Assembly (NCBI GenBank): GCA_013001295.1
Contig: JABDMW010000046.1
Location: 1-64,000, forward strand
Reading direction: 5' to 3'
Source: Hyphomonadaceae bacterium
GTDB lineage: Bacteria > Pseudomonadota > Alphaproteobacteria > Caulobacterales > Maricaulaceae
Length of the DNA stretch: 64,000 nucleotides
The position numbers and the translations under genes were made by a program. The notes below the pieces were generated by a model. The model searched no databases. It was not told the origin of the DNA and worked only from the letters and a program-made list of their open reading frames with translations. This document shows positions 37,753-46,073 of this stretch, piece by piece. How positions within the stretch are numbered: position 1 is the first letter of the stretch; every line of letters starts with the position of its first letter.

Positions 37753-39468
37753 TTAAGCTTTCTTTGTGCGGCGGGATACGTTGTGCATCGGTAGCCTTAG
37801 CCGGAATTGCGCTCCTAATATCGTGCCATTTTCGTCCCGGCGGTTGTATGCCGTAATCGTACCGTGATGTGCATTCATGATCTGCCGGCTGATCGCCAAT
37901 CCAAGCCCTGAGTGATTGCCGAATGCCGCGCCCTTGGGGCGGTTGGTATAAAAACGTGTAAAAATTGATTCCAGATCGTCCTCAGGAATGCCGGGGCCAT
38001 CGTCGTCAACCGTGATAATAGCAAATCCCTGATCGTCACCGGCTCCGCGTTTAGTGCTGATCCGGACGCTCCGCTCGCCTTCTTTGGGAGAAAAAGTCAG
38101 AGCGTTGTCGATGAGGTTTCTGAGGACCTGCCCGAACGATGTCTCAAGTGCCCGGACGATCACAGTGCCCTTTTCACCGTCGCCGCTTTCGGAGGTCTTG
38201 CGTTTGACATGAACAACTGACACGCCGGTTTCAACGCGGGTTTGCGTATAGAAGTCAGCCATGTCCGAGAGGAATTTATCAACGTCCAAAGGCTCTGACG
38301 GTTCTTTGGCCAAAGCCGCGTCCATACGTGACGCTTTAGAAATATCGGTGATCAATCGATCCATTCGCTCAACATCTTGTTGAATAATATCGACGAGCTT
38401 GCCACGTTGTTCGTCCGTCTTGGCTATTCGCAATGTGTCAGTTGCTGAGCGTAATGACGTCAGAGGGTTTTTGATCTCATGGGCGACATCTGCCGCAAAA
38501 TTAGCAATATCATCAATGCGGTTATAGAGACCGGCGGTCATGTCTCGCAGCACCAGAGAAAGATCGCCAATTTCATCGCTGCGCGATGAAAGGTCGGGAA
38601 TGACGTCTCGTTTATCAGAAGACCGCCGAACCTGTTCGGCCGCGCGCGCCAAGCGCCGGATCGGTAAAGCTATAAATAATGTCAACGCTAATGATGATAG
38701 GATCGCCGCCATAATTGCGATTAAGATGATAGGCGTTAGGCCACGTCGTTGACTGGCCAGAATTGTATCAACATCACTTGTTTCGAAAACAACCGCGCCC
38801 AATACGTCCTGCACCCGTTTCACGGGAATTGCGACCGACACGATCAGGTTATCGCCTTCATATTGTTCGCCTGCAACTGTATCCCCCAAAAGTGCAGTTT
38901 TGATATCGCGTGTGAGTCGACGTTGTTTGCCTTCGCGGTGACGTTTGAAAACCGGAAGATCATTGACACGACTGTCGGTCCAGTTTTGCAATTGAACCCA
39001 CCATTCCTCTTTTGGTTCCACCGGGGTCTCATCCGTGATTATTGGATCAAGTGTGCCAACTTCAACACTATCATCGAGCAATTCGCTGTCAGCAATCAGT
39101 GAAGAGTTTTTATCATACAAACGAATGCGGGCTTTCTCAGGGACATCAATGCGCCGCATGATCCGCAAAGCCGCTTCTTCATCTAGGATTGCGGTCGATC
39201 CTAATCCGCTGGCCTGATCGCCAAGTAGGTTGGTTATGAGGCGGGCTTGAGAACTGAGATTGTCGATTTTTGCATCGATGAGCCCGCGTGAGAATTGGTT
39301 AAGTGTCAACGCGCCAATAATCAGAATTATCAATCCAAATAAATTGGCAAGAAAAATCATCCGCGTCAGCGTTGAAAAAGCAATAAACCGGCGTGCGCCT
39401 TTACGCCGATCCCCCCCTATTCGGAAGAACGGTTCGCCAGTTTTGGTTTTTTTAACTCCCGTCGTCAT
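37753..39468 (-). CDS. chvG: Sensor histidine kinase ChvG
   Basis: About 571 residues. Two membrane helices (about 35-57 and 265-285) flank a periplasmic sensor domain; a HAMP and a DHp with DVAHEIKNPLTSLRS (His about 327) and an ATPase domain (NLIDNALTFSP, DDDGPGIP, NHSGLGLAIS) follow. With ChvI it senses envelope stress or acid in rhizobia and Caulobacter. ATG at 39468 gives MTTGVKKTKTGEP; the frame opens at 39504. The usual downstream hprK is absent. It converges on the ABA4-like gene with four bases between stops. Confidence 0.92.
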   Translation of the reverse strand: MTTGVKKTKTGEPFFRIGGDRRKGARRFIAFSTLTRMIFLANLFGLIILIIGALTLNQFSRGLIDAKIDNLSSQARLITNLLGDQASGLGSTAILDEEAALRIMRRIDVPEKARIRLYDKNSSLIADSELLDDSVEVGTLDPIITDETPVEPKEEWWVQLQNWTDSRVNDLPVFKRHREGKQRRLTRDIKTALLGDTVAGEQYEGDNLIVSVAIPVKRVQDVLGAVVFETSDVDTILASQRRGLTPIILIAIMAAILSSLALTLFIALPIRRLARAAEQVRRSSDKRDVIPDLSSRSDEIGDLSLVLRDMTAGLYNRIDDIANFAADVAHEIKNPLTSLRSATDTLRIAKTDEQRGKLVDIIQQDVERMDRLITDISKASRMDAALAKEPSEPLDVDKFLSDMADFYTQTRVETGVSVVHVKRKTSESGDGEKGTVIVRALETSFGQVLRNLIDNALTFSPKEGERSVRISTKRGAGDDQGFAIITVDDDGPGIPEDDLESIFTRFYTNRPKGAAFGNHSGLGLAISRQIMNAHHGTITAYNRRDENGTILGAQFRLRLPMHNVSRRTKKA

Positions 39469-39567
39469 TGGGCCCGCTCTTACACCAAAGGCGTATAGAT
39501 TCAATGAATGAGTCGTTTTTCTAAAAAATTAGGCACGCAATCGGAAACGATTAAATTCGTATGGAAT

Positions 39568-40272
39568 TTAAGCTTCTTTATATTTGTAACCAACACCATA
39601 GAGCGTTTCAATACCATCGAATTCCCGATCGGTTTTTCGAAACTTTTTACGCAACCGCTTGATATGAGAATCGATCGTGCGGTCATCGACATAGACTTGA
39701 TCGTCGTAAGCGGCATCCATTAAATTATCGCGACTTTTCACATAGCCCGGACGGTATGCCAGCGCATGCAAAATCAAGAACTCTGTCACCGTCAAACGGA
39801 CAGGCTCGCCCTTCCAAGAACAAGCATGCCGGTTGGGGTCGAGCAAGAGCTGCCCCCGGCGAATAACCTTATCATCACCTTCTTGCGGCGTCGGTGTTTC
39901 TACGCTGCCCATCTTTGAACGGCGCAGAACCGCTTTGATCCGCTCGCCCAAAAGCCGTTGAGAAAAAGGTTTGGTGATGTAATCATCCGCGCCCATATTC
40001 AGGCCAATCGCCTCATCAAATTCATCATCTTTTGATGTCAGAAAAATCACGGGCAAGTTCGAGCTCTGGCGCAGACGGCGCAGCAGCTCAAGCCCATCCA
40101 TTCGAGGCATTTTAATGTCAAAAATAGCCAGATCTACGGGCTCATTTGTAAGGGCCTCGAGAGCGCTGACACCATCATTAAAGGTCTGGACGTCATACCC
40201 TGCATCTTCCAGATACATGGAAACCGATGTCAGGATGTTTTCGTCATCATCCACCAATGCAATCCGCGCCAT
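39568..40272 (-). CDS. chvI: Response regulator ChvI
   Basis: 234-residue OmpR-family regulator paired with ChvG. The receiver has [15 protein letters not shown] (phospho-Asp about 52) and DDYITKPFS; the winged-helix part has [30 protein letters not shown] and [15 protein letters not shown], identical in style to ChvI. ATG at 40272 has GGAG six bases upstream; the open frame to 40326 is not supported. chvG follows after about 100 bp. Confidence 0.93.
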   Translation of the reverse strand: MARIALVDDDENILTSVSMYLEDAGYDVQTFNDGVSALEALTNEPVDLAIFDIKMPRMDGLELLRRLRQSSNLPVIFLTSKDDEFDEAIGLNMGADDYITKPFSQRLLGERIKAVLRRSKMGSVETPTPQEGDDKVIRRGQLLLDPNRHACSWKGEPVRLTVTEFLILHALAYRPGYVKSRDNLMDAAYDDQVYVDDRTIDSHIKRLRKKFRKTDREFDGIETLYGVGYKYKEA

Positions 40273-40434
40273 TTTACTCTCCGTTTTCCACAGTCTTTGG
40301 GTTTGGATTCCCATGTCAGCCTCCATTTATCCTAAAGGGCGAATTCCCCGTCTTCAAGCTATGGTGTTGATTTAAAATACAAATAGGGCGTGGATTTGAC
40401 AGGCTTTGCCTTAGTTTCGCCATCAGAATTTAAA

Positions 40435-40448
40435 ACTAATTCTTTAGT
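40435..40448. promoter_or_regulatory. Operator dyad 1 of the blaI-like gene
   Basis: ACTAA-TTCT-TTAGT, extendable by one base pair on each side, abuts the -35 element. An almost identical dyad is at 40490-40503. Confidence 0.65.
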
Positions 40449-40476
40449 TGACTTCGAAAACTGGCCATTCTATATC
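40448..40476 (+). promoter_or_regulatory. Promoter of the blaI-M56 operon
   Basis: TTGACT (40448-40453), 17-base spacer, TATATC (40471-40476). The predicted start site is near 40483, between the two dyads. Confidence 0.6.
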
Positions 40477-40489
40477 TTGTTTGAACTCT

Positions 40490-40503
40490 ACTAAGGAATT
40501 AGT
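40490..40503. promoter_or_regulatory. Operator dyad 2 overlapping the blaI ribosome-binding site
   Basis: ACTAA-GGAA-TTAGT contains the AAGGA ribosome-binding site and ends three bases before the ATG at 40506. It is 55 bp from dyad 1. Repressor bound here would block early transcription, and the mRNA dyad might also mask the ribosome site. Confidence 0.65.
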
Positions 40504-40505
40504 TT

Positions 40506-40886
40506 ATGGCACGCCCAAAATCCAAAACCCTCACCCTTGCTGAACAACGTATCATGAATGTTCTGTGGAGTAAGGGAGAGGCCAGTGTCCGGGAAATCAC
40601 TGAAGACCTAAGCAAAGATCATGATCTGGCTTATACCACCGTCCTGACAACAACACGCATCCTCGCCGATAAGGGCTATGTCGGCTTTCGCAAAAACGGC
40701 CGCACTCACATATATGCGCCGCTGATCAGTCGAAAAGCCGAGCGAACATCTGCTGTCTCCAACATGTTGCGAAATCTTTTCGATGGATCGCCGCGCGCCC
40801 TTGCCCAACACCTGATCGAGGAAGACAAGCTGACGCCGGAAGACATTCAAGCCTTGCGAAATCTGCTGGACGGAGACAAGTCATGA
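40506..40886 (+). CDS. BlaI/MecI/CopY-family repressor
   Basis: 126-residue winged-helix repressor. The N-terminal 75 residues match BlaI/MecI: LTLAEQRIMNVLWSKGEASVREITEDL and LAYTTVLTTTRILADKGYVGFRKNGRTHIYAPLISR; the C-terminal helices dimerise. BlaI/MecI are inactivated by proteolysis after signalling by a BlaR1-type M56 protease, and the next gene encodes one, overlapping by four bases. Twin dyads in its leader imply autoregulation. No beta-lactamase gene is in the window. Confidence 0.92.
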   Translation: MARPKSKTLTLAEQRIMNVLWSKGEASVREITEDLSKDHDLAYTTVLTTTRILADKGYVGFRKNGRTHIYAPLISRKAERTSAVSNMLRNLFDGSPRALAQHLIEEDKLTPEDIQALRNLLDGDKS

Positions 40887-42754
40887 ATATTGATACGGTC
40901 GTTCCCGCCCTCGGGGCCAATTTAATATGGCAGACGCTTTTGCTGGCAGGTGTTGTTGGGTTAGCCCTTCGCATCCTTCCCCGGTATGCAGTGGGTGCGC
41001 GTTATCAAATTTCGCTCGTTGCCTTATTGGGATCTGGCTTGTTGTTCGCCGCACCGTTTTTGCCCGACCTGACCCCGGATTTATCAATTGGCATTGCTCC
41101 CCAATCAGCACCTCAAGCCGTACAAATTACTGAAACACCGGTCACAGAGAATGCGGCCCGACCGATAGGAAGCTTCAACGTCAACCAGCCATCACCCTTT
41201 CCGTTGGGCACACTATTATTGACTGTCTGGATGATCGGCATAGCCGCCTCTCTCACACGATTAGGCTTGGCCGCAAAAACCTCGCTGACATGGGCCCGCC
41301 ATTCACAGAAAATCGAACTAACAAATCAAGCATTTCTTTCCAAGGAAATCGATCTTCGCCGTAGCGCATATGTGCCGACACCGCTTGTCCTGGGATTTTT
41401 TCGACCTGTTGTACTTGTCCCGCAAGACTTTGACTTGAATTTGAAAAACCCGGCAACCCGGGCTGTGCTGGAACATGAAATCGCCCATTTAATACGTCAA
41501 GACCTATGGACCAACTTTGTCCAGCGATTGATTTTAGCACTCCTGTGGTGGTGCGTCCCGCTATACTGGATTAATGCCCAGATTTGCATTGAGCGTGAGA
41601 AATTATGTGACGATATCGCGGCCAAAAAAGTCGGCGCGGGTCGGGTCCTAGCCGCCGCCCTCGTCGATCTCGTAGATCAACATCCAAAACATCAACCTTT
41701 GCTCGCGATCGGGCTTCACCCGCGCGCCCACAATTTAGCTGAACGCATTCACCGCCTTTGTAAGGAGCATCCCATGCCTAAACTCTCAAAACGTCTATTG
41801 ATAACAACATCAATCGCGGTTCCCGCCTTGGTTGGATCCTTGATCCTGGCGGCGCCGCGCGCCATTGCTCACTCCCCGACCCCTCCACATGCCTCCAGCC
41901 ATATGGATATGGAGGATATCTCGTCGCTTCAATACGCCCTGTTTAAAGCGACATCACTTGGACGCATAGATGAGGTTAGAGAAATGCTCGCCATGGGCAT
42001 CGATCCCGCCTTCCACATTCATGGCGACGGCAGTCCGCTTATTATCGCCGCCAAAATCGGCCATACGGAAATAGCTGATCTCTTACTCAATCACGGCGCC
42101 CAAATAAACCGGATGACGGCATCAGATGAAAGCCCTTTGATCAACGCTGTTAAAGCCAATAATTTAAATATGGTGGAATTATTGGTGCAGCGGGGGGCTG
42201 ACGTATCGCTGGGACAGGTTTCCAATCCCCGACATCGTCCTGAATGGCGCTCTCCGCTCAGTACAGCGCAAAAATACCGCCACACTCAAATTGCGCAATA
42301 CTTGCGAAACCATGGGGCTGTCGCCGATACCCGAAAAACGGCGCCACGTCGCATCGCGCCAGGTCCTATTGTCGAAGGGCGTCTGACATCCAAGTTTGGC
42401 GTGATCCGGAAAAACTTTGACAAGACGAAGCATACGGGCGTCGACATCGCTAATAAGGAAGGAACGCCGATCTTTGCCCCGGCCGACGGAACGATTATTG
42501 AAGTGACCGACACATATAAAGACAATGCTAAATGGGGTCACGTCGTCGTCTTAGAAACGCCGGGCGGTATAAAAACCATATTCGCTCACTTAAAAGATTC
42601 CCAGGTTTCGCAAGGAGATTTTGTTCGCCAAGGGACTCAAATTGCCCGCCTGGGCAATACCGGGAAATCGACAGGGCCACACGTCCATATTCAGACTCGT
42701 AAAAACGGCAAGCTTATCGACCCGTTAAAAGCTTGGCCGACGTTGGCGCGCTAA
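40883..42754 (+). CDS. M56 membrane protease-ankyrin-M23 (LytM) fusion protein
   Basis: 623 residues. Residues 1-300 form a BlaR1-type M56 domain: helices near 12-30, 42-60 and 106-125, zinc motif HEIAH (198-202), then helices near 212-230. The last membrane segment is about 303-325. Residues 347-475 contain about four ankyrin repeats (SPLIIAAKIGHTEIADLLLNHGA is the clearest). Residues about 490-620 are an M23/LytM endopeptidase domain, with H517 and D521 in HTGVD and HVH at 600-602, all metal-binding residues present. In BlaR1 the periplasmic part is a penicillin sensor; here ankyrin and LytM replace it. It could bind or cut peptidoglycan and signal to BlaI through the M56 site (inference). 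Confidence 0.88.
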   Translation: MNIDTVVPALGANLIWQTLLLAGVVGLALRILPRYAVGARYQISLVALLGSGLLFAAPFLPDLTPDLSIGIAPQSAPQAVQITETPVTENAARPIGSFNVNQPSPFPLGTLLLTVWMIGIAASLTRLGLAAKTSLTWARHSQKIELTNQAFLSKEIDLRRSAYVPTPLVLGFFRPVVLVPQDFDLNLKNPATRAVLEHEIAHLIRQDLWTNFVQRLILALLWWCVPLYWINAQICIEREKLCDDIAAKKVGAGRVLAAALVDLVDQHPKHQPLLAIGLHPRAHNLAERIHRLCKEHPMPKLSKRLLITTSIAVPALVGSLILAAPRAIAHSPTPPHASSHMDMEDISSLQYALFKATSLGRIDEVREMLAMGIDPAFHIHGDGSPLIIAAKIGHTEIADLLLNHGAQINRMTASDESPLINAVKANNLNMVELLVQRGADVSLGQVSNPRHRPEWRSPLSTAQKYRHTQIAQYLRNHGAVADTRKTAPRRIAPGPIVEGRLTSKFGVIRKNFDKTKHTGVDIANKEGTPIFAPADGTIIEVTDTYKDNAKWGHVVVLETPGGIKTIFAHLKDSQVSQGDFVRQGTQIARLGNTGKSTGPHVHIQTRKNGKLIDPLKAWPTLAR

Positions 42755-42765
42755 TCACGCGCCAA
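42743..42765. terminator. Stem-loop at convergent stop codons
   Basis: TTGGCGCG (42743-42750) and CGCGCCAA (42758-42765) form a perfect eight-base-pair stem. The seven-base loop holds the stop codons of both convergent genes (TAA plus strand, TAG minus strand). There is no U-tract, so it is either a 3' stabilising hairpin or an imperfect bidirectional terminator. Confidence 0.5.
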
Positions 42766-43119
42766 AAGCCTTGCGACCTGTAATTCCAGCCGTTTGGTTT
42801 CGCGAAGCGAACGGTTGGTTTCCATGCGCATCCAGCTCCATATTTTGATCATCATATTGGCTTGAAGTAAGGCCCAGGCCAAGGCCGCCCAACGCAACAT
42901 GGATTGAATGTCATCAGCAATGATAAACTGCCATGCTGCGTAGAATCCGGTGAACGCCGCGATCGTACCAAAGATAATCGTTACAACACCAAGCCAAGCG
43001 AGCTTCCCTTTAAACAATCCACCGAGTTGCGCGAACAAGCCCTGCTCTTCCAGATCCGCCAACATATCCACGGTTTCGGCATCCAGCGCTTCCTTAATTT
43101 TTTGATCAAAGTCAGACAT
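42751..43119 (-). CDS. DUF6768-type two-helix membrane protein
   Basis: 122 residues: an acidic helical N-terminus (MSDFDQKIKEALDAETVDML), two membrane helices (about 42-64 and 70-92) and a basic C-terminal helix. It matches the small proteins annotated as DUF6768. It begins inside the ECF sigma gene (eight-base overlap), so the two are co-translated; a role as membrane-bound anti-sigma factor is possible but unproven, since it has no zinc-binding ZAS motif. Confidence 0.75.
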   Translation of the reverse strand: MSDFDQKIKEALDAETVDMLADLEEQGLFAQLGGLFKGKLAWLGVVTIIFGTIAAFTGFYAAWQFIIADDIQSMLRWAALAWALLQANMMIKIWSWMRMETNRSLRETKRLELQVARLLARD

Positions 43120-43672
43120 TGCTTTCTCCTTTTAATTGAGCACGAACTTTTTTTCGCGCGTGTAACAGTCGCGTTTTTACGGTGCCGACCGGCACACCTG
43201 TAGTATGGGCGATCTCAGAAACGCTGAGCTCATCCGAGTAATAAAGGATCATCGCTAAGCGTTGCTCTTGCGGCAGTTCCGAAATGATCGCCAAAACGAC
43301 ATTATGATCAGCATTTTTTTCGGCCCGGTCACCGCTTGTTGTATTGATCCGGGGTTCGGCTTCATATGCAGAATTTGTTTTGCGGCGACGCTGCACTTTC
43401 CTGATCTGATCAAAGCATCGCCGCGATACGATCTTATACGCCCAGGCATTAAACAAGCGCGAGTCGGACAAGCTACTGAAACCGCGAACAATATCGGCCC
43501 AGGCATCTTGAACAGCATCGCGGGCCATCTCACCCTCACCCGTCATGCGCATGGCAAAGGCGAGCAGGCGTTTTTCATAGTGTTCAGCCAATAAATTAAA
43601 CGCAGCTCGGTCGCCGGTTTTTGCGCGCAAAACCAGATATTCAGTATATTTTCTGTCCAGCTGCTTTTGCAT
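43112..43672 (-). CDS. ECF-type RNA polymerase sigma factor
   Basis: 186-residue sigma factor with region 2 (AFRLxxxxYRxxLLAFAMRMTGEGEMARDAVQDAWADI-type sequence, about 22-75) and region 4 (LPQEQRLAMILYYSDELSVSEIAHTTGVPVGTVKTRLLHARKKV, about 130-175). No C-terminal extension. The partner gene downstream is the DUF6768 membrane protein. The upstream region (43673-43823) is shared with glpD and holds a dyad at 43728-43756. Confidence 0.9.
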   Translation of the reverse strand: MQKQLDRKYTEYLVLRAKTGDRAAFNLLAEHYEKRLLAFAMRMTGEGEMARDAVQDAWADIVRGFSSLSDSRLFNAWAYKIVSRRCFDQIRKVQRRRKTNSAYEAEPRINTTSGDRAEKNADHNVVLAIISELPQEQRLAMILYYSDELSVSEIAHTTGVPVGTVKTRLLHARKKVRAQLKGESNV

Positions 43673-43727
43673 AACTGCTTTCGTAACACATTCTTTCAGT
43701 CTGTAAGTCGTCGATCGGGCAGTTTTG

Positions 43728-43756
43728 GTTCAATAGAATCGAAAAATAAATTGAAC
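43728..43756. repeat. Inverted repeat between ECF sigma and glpD genes
   Basis: GTTCAAT (43728-43734) and ATTGAAC (43750-43756) form an inverted repeat with a 15-base spacer (half-site centres 22 bp apart). It could be an operator for either divergent gene. Confidence 0.4.
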
Positions 43757-43823
43757 GACGGCTCAATTGACGCGCTTGTTATAGGTTTCTTTTCTAATAG
43801 CTTTATCCTAAACCCATTCCATC

Positions 43824-45332
43824 ATGGCTAAGAAAAACGATATCGTAGATCTCCTCGTTATTGGCGGCGGCGTCAATGGCACCGGAATTGCACGTGACGC
43901 TGCTGGACGCGGGCTGTCGGTAGTCTTGTGCGAGAAAAATGATCTGGCCAGTGGCACATCATCAAAAAGTTCTAAACTCATTCATGGCGGGCTGCGCTAT
44001 CTGGAATATGGTGAGTTTCGTCTCGTTCGTGAAGCCTTGATTGAACGAGAAGTCCTTCTCCGCGCCGCGCCGCATTTGGTGCGGTCCTTACGGATCGTGC
44101 TGCCCCATCATCAAGGCCTGCGTCCGAAATGGATGCTACGTCTTGGCTTGTTTATGTATGATCATTTAGGCGGGCGTAAAATATTGCCGCCGACGCATGT
44201 GGCCAATCTGCGGACGGGGCAGTTTAGCAATGTCTTGAAACCAAAATATAAAACAGGGTTCGTGTTTTCCGATTGCTGGGTCGATGACGCTCGTCTTGTC
44301 GTATTAAACGCATTGGACGCCAAAGAGCATGGTGCCGAAATTCTCACGCAGATGAAATGCACGGCCCTAAGTCATAATGACGGAATTTGGCAGGCGACGA
44401 TAACTGGCCATGACGGAGGTAAAGGTCGCAAGCGAACGGTGAAAGCACGGGCGATCGTCAATGCTTCCGGTATTCGCGTGGACGAGTTGGTTGAATTGGC
44501 ATTGGGTCGCGAACACGAAGACCATCTACGCCTGGTCAAGGGCTCGCATATCGTTACCAAAAAACTTTATGAAGGCCGCCATCTGTATATGTTCCAAAAT
44601 CCCGATAAACGGATTATCTTCGCGATTCCTTATGAGCAGGACTACACCTTGATCGGGACGACCGACGCGCCCTACAAAATCTCCGACGGCGAAATAAAAA
44701 TCTCTGACGAAGAAATCAAATATCTGCTCTCTGCAGCCAGTGATTATTTTGCCCAACCAGTGACGCGCGACAACATTGTTTGGGATTACGCCGGCGTACG
44801 GCCTCTGTATGACAATAAGAAACAAAATGCGTCTGCGGTCACACGGGATTATGTGTTCGATTTGATGGACACGGAGACGCCGCCGATCCTGTCAATTTTT
44901 GGCGGTAAGATCACAACTTACCGGGAGCTGTCCGAGCACGCTTTACAGAAATTGCAAAAACATTTCCCGAGCGCCGGCAAAGACTGGACCGCCAAAGCGC
45001 CCTTGCCCGGTGGAGACATCGAAAATGCTGACTTTGATACATTTTTGGTAAGCCTAGAAGCAGAATATCCGTGGATGGGTAAATTGACATTGCGCCGCAT
45101 GGCCCGTGCCTATGGCACACGGATTGATCTGGTTATCGATGGTGCTTCTTCCAACCGCGGCATGGGCAGGAATTTTGGCGGCGGCCTCACCCGCAAAGAA
45201 GTCGACTATCTTGTGAAGCACGAATGGGCAGTGACAGCAGAGGACATATTATGGCGACGTACAAAATGCGGTTTGCATATGAGTGACAAAGAGCGTGCCG
45301 CATTCGCGAAATGGTTTAAGGCGAACGCCTAA
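43824..45332 (+). CDS. glpD: Glycerol-3-phosphate dehydrogenase (FAD)
   Basis: 502-residue membrane-associated flavoenzyme oxidising glycerol-3-phosphate to DHAP. FAD-binding motif VIGGGVNGTGIARDAAGRG is near residue 11-30, then SSKSSKLIHGGLRYLEYGEF, and FAIPYEQDYTLIGTTD in the central part. No glpF, glpK or glpR is adjacent, so phospholipid glycerol recycling is the likely role. It converges on the next gene with a four-base overlap. Confidence 0.95.
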   Translation: MAKKNDIVDLLVIGGGVNGTGIARDAAGRGLSVVLCEKNDLASGTSSKSSKLIHGGLRYLEYGEFRLVREALIEREVLLRAAPHLVRSLRIVLPHHQGLRPKWMLRLGLFMYDHLGGRKILPPTHVANLRTGQFSNVLKPKYKTGFVFSDCWVDDARLVVLNALDAKEHGAEILTQMKCTALSHNDGIWQATITGHDGGKGRKRTVKARAIVNASGIRVDELVELALGREHEDHLRLVKGSHIVTKKLYEGRHLYMFQNPDKRIIFAIPYEQDYTLIGTTDAPYKISDGEIKISDEEIKYLLSAASDYFAQPVTRDNIVWDYAGVRPLYDNKKQNASAVTRDYVFDLMDTETPPILSIFGGKITTYRELSEHALQKLQKHFPSAGKDWTAKAPLPGGDIENADFDTFLVSLEAEYPWMGKLTLRRMARAYGTRIDLVIDGASSNRGMGRNFGGGLTRKEVDYLVKHEWAVTAEDILWRRTKCGLHMSDKERAAFAKWFKANA

Positions 45333-45913
45333 TCTTTTAGAGCCCGTTTCTTTTCCAAATCTGCAGCGGTGTCTTCCATAAGCTCGGCAATAGGCTCGAT
45401 AGCATCGATCATGCCGACAACCAATTCTTCATCCCCCATCAGGGCGATCATGGTCGACATCATGGCGTTAAGATCAGGCATACCGTCTTTGGTTTCGAAA
45501 CCCTCAAAATCGAGTTTCGATTTTAACTGATCGGCGCTCTTCGCCATGCCTTTTATCATATCATCATCAGCGGCCAATTTCATCATGCCCATTATCAAAG
45601 CATTTAAATCAGGCATTTGCGCTTGCATTTCTTTTATATCAGCCTCTGTTGGCAATTCGATTTCATCTAGCTGTTGTTTCAAAGATTTCGTTGGTGTTTT
45701 TGCATGAGCACGGTCCGCACGCTTTTGTGCGGCGGCAATTTGTTGGCGAATAATGCGAATTTCCCGGTCCGTAAATTCAAGATCGTCGAGCGTTTCGGCG
45801 GCGATTTGCGGCGAAGGCGTCTTAGCCTGTTCGGGGTGAGCCGCATAAGCTGGCATAAAGGAAAGCGCGGCTGCCAAAGGCAACACAGCAAGAGATTTTT
45901 TGAAAAATGTCAT
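45329..45913 (-). CDS. Secreted helical protein, unknown function
   Basis: 194 residues with a signal peptide (about 1-24, ending MPAYA). The mature part is rich in Asp/Glu/Met and helical; two related stretches appear, each with a D-LNA-hydrophobic-M pattern (MPDLNALIMGMMKLAADDDM and MPDLNAMMSTMIALMGDEEL), suggesting an internal duplication. I recognise no family. Confidence 0.65.
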   Translation of the reverse strand: MTFFKKSLAVLPLAAALSFMPAYAAHPEQAKTPSPQIAAETLDDLEFTDREIRIIRQQIAAAQKRADRAHAKTPTKSLKQQLDEIELPTEADIKEMQAQMPDLNALIMGMMKLAADDDMIKGMAKSADQLKSKLDFEGFETKDGMPDLNAMMSTMIALMGDEELVVGMIDAIEPIAELMEDTAADLEKKRALKD

Positions 45914-46073
45914 GGGTGCTCCAAACTGTTACAGCCACTTATACCAACCCCTTTCTGAATGTGACCAGAACGAAGTACAGCCTCATTACAGTGAACATTA
46001 TTCGAAAACACGCATAAGTTCTTGCTTTGTTCTCCAAGCTGTGCCAAATAGTGAAGCTCGAAAAGGGGGCGTT

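Noticed and set aside
45900-46073. 58-residue N-terminal extension of yifB
   Set aside because: It runs into the promoter region and lacks family similarity; ATG at 46074 has a strong ribosome site.
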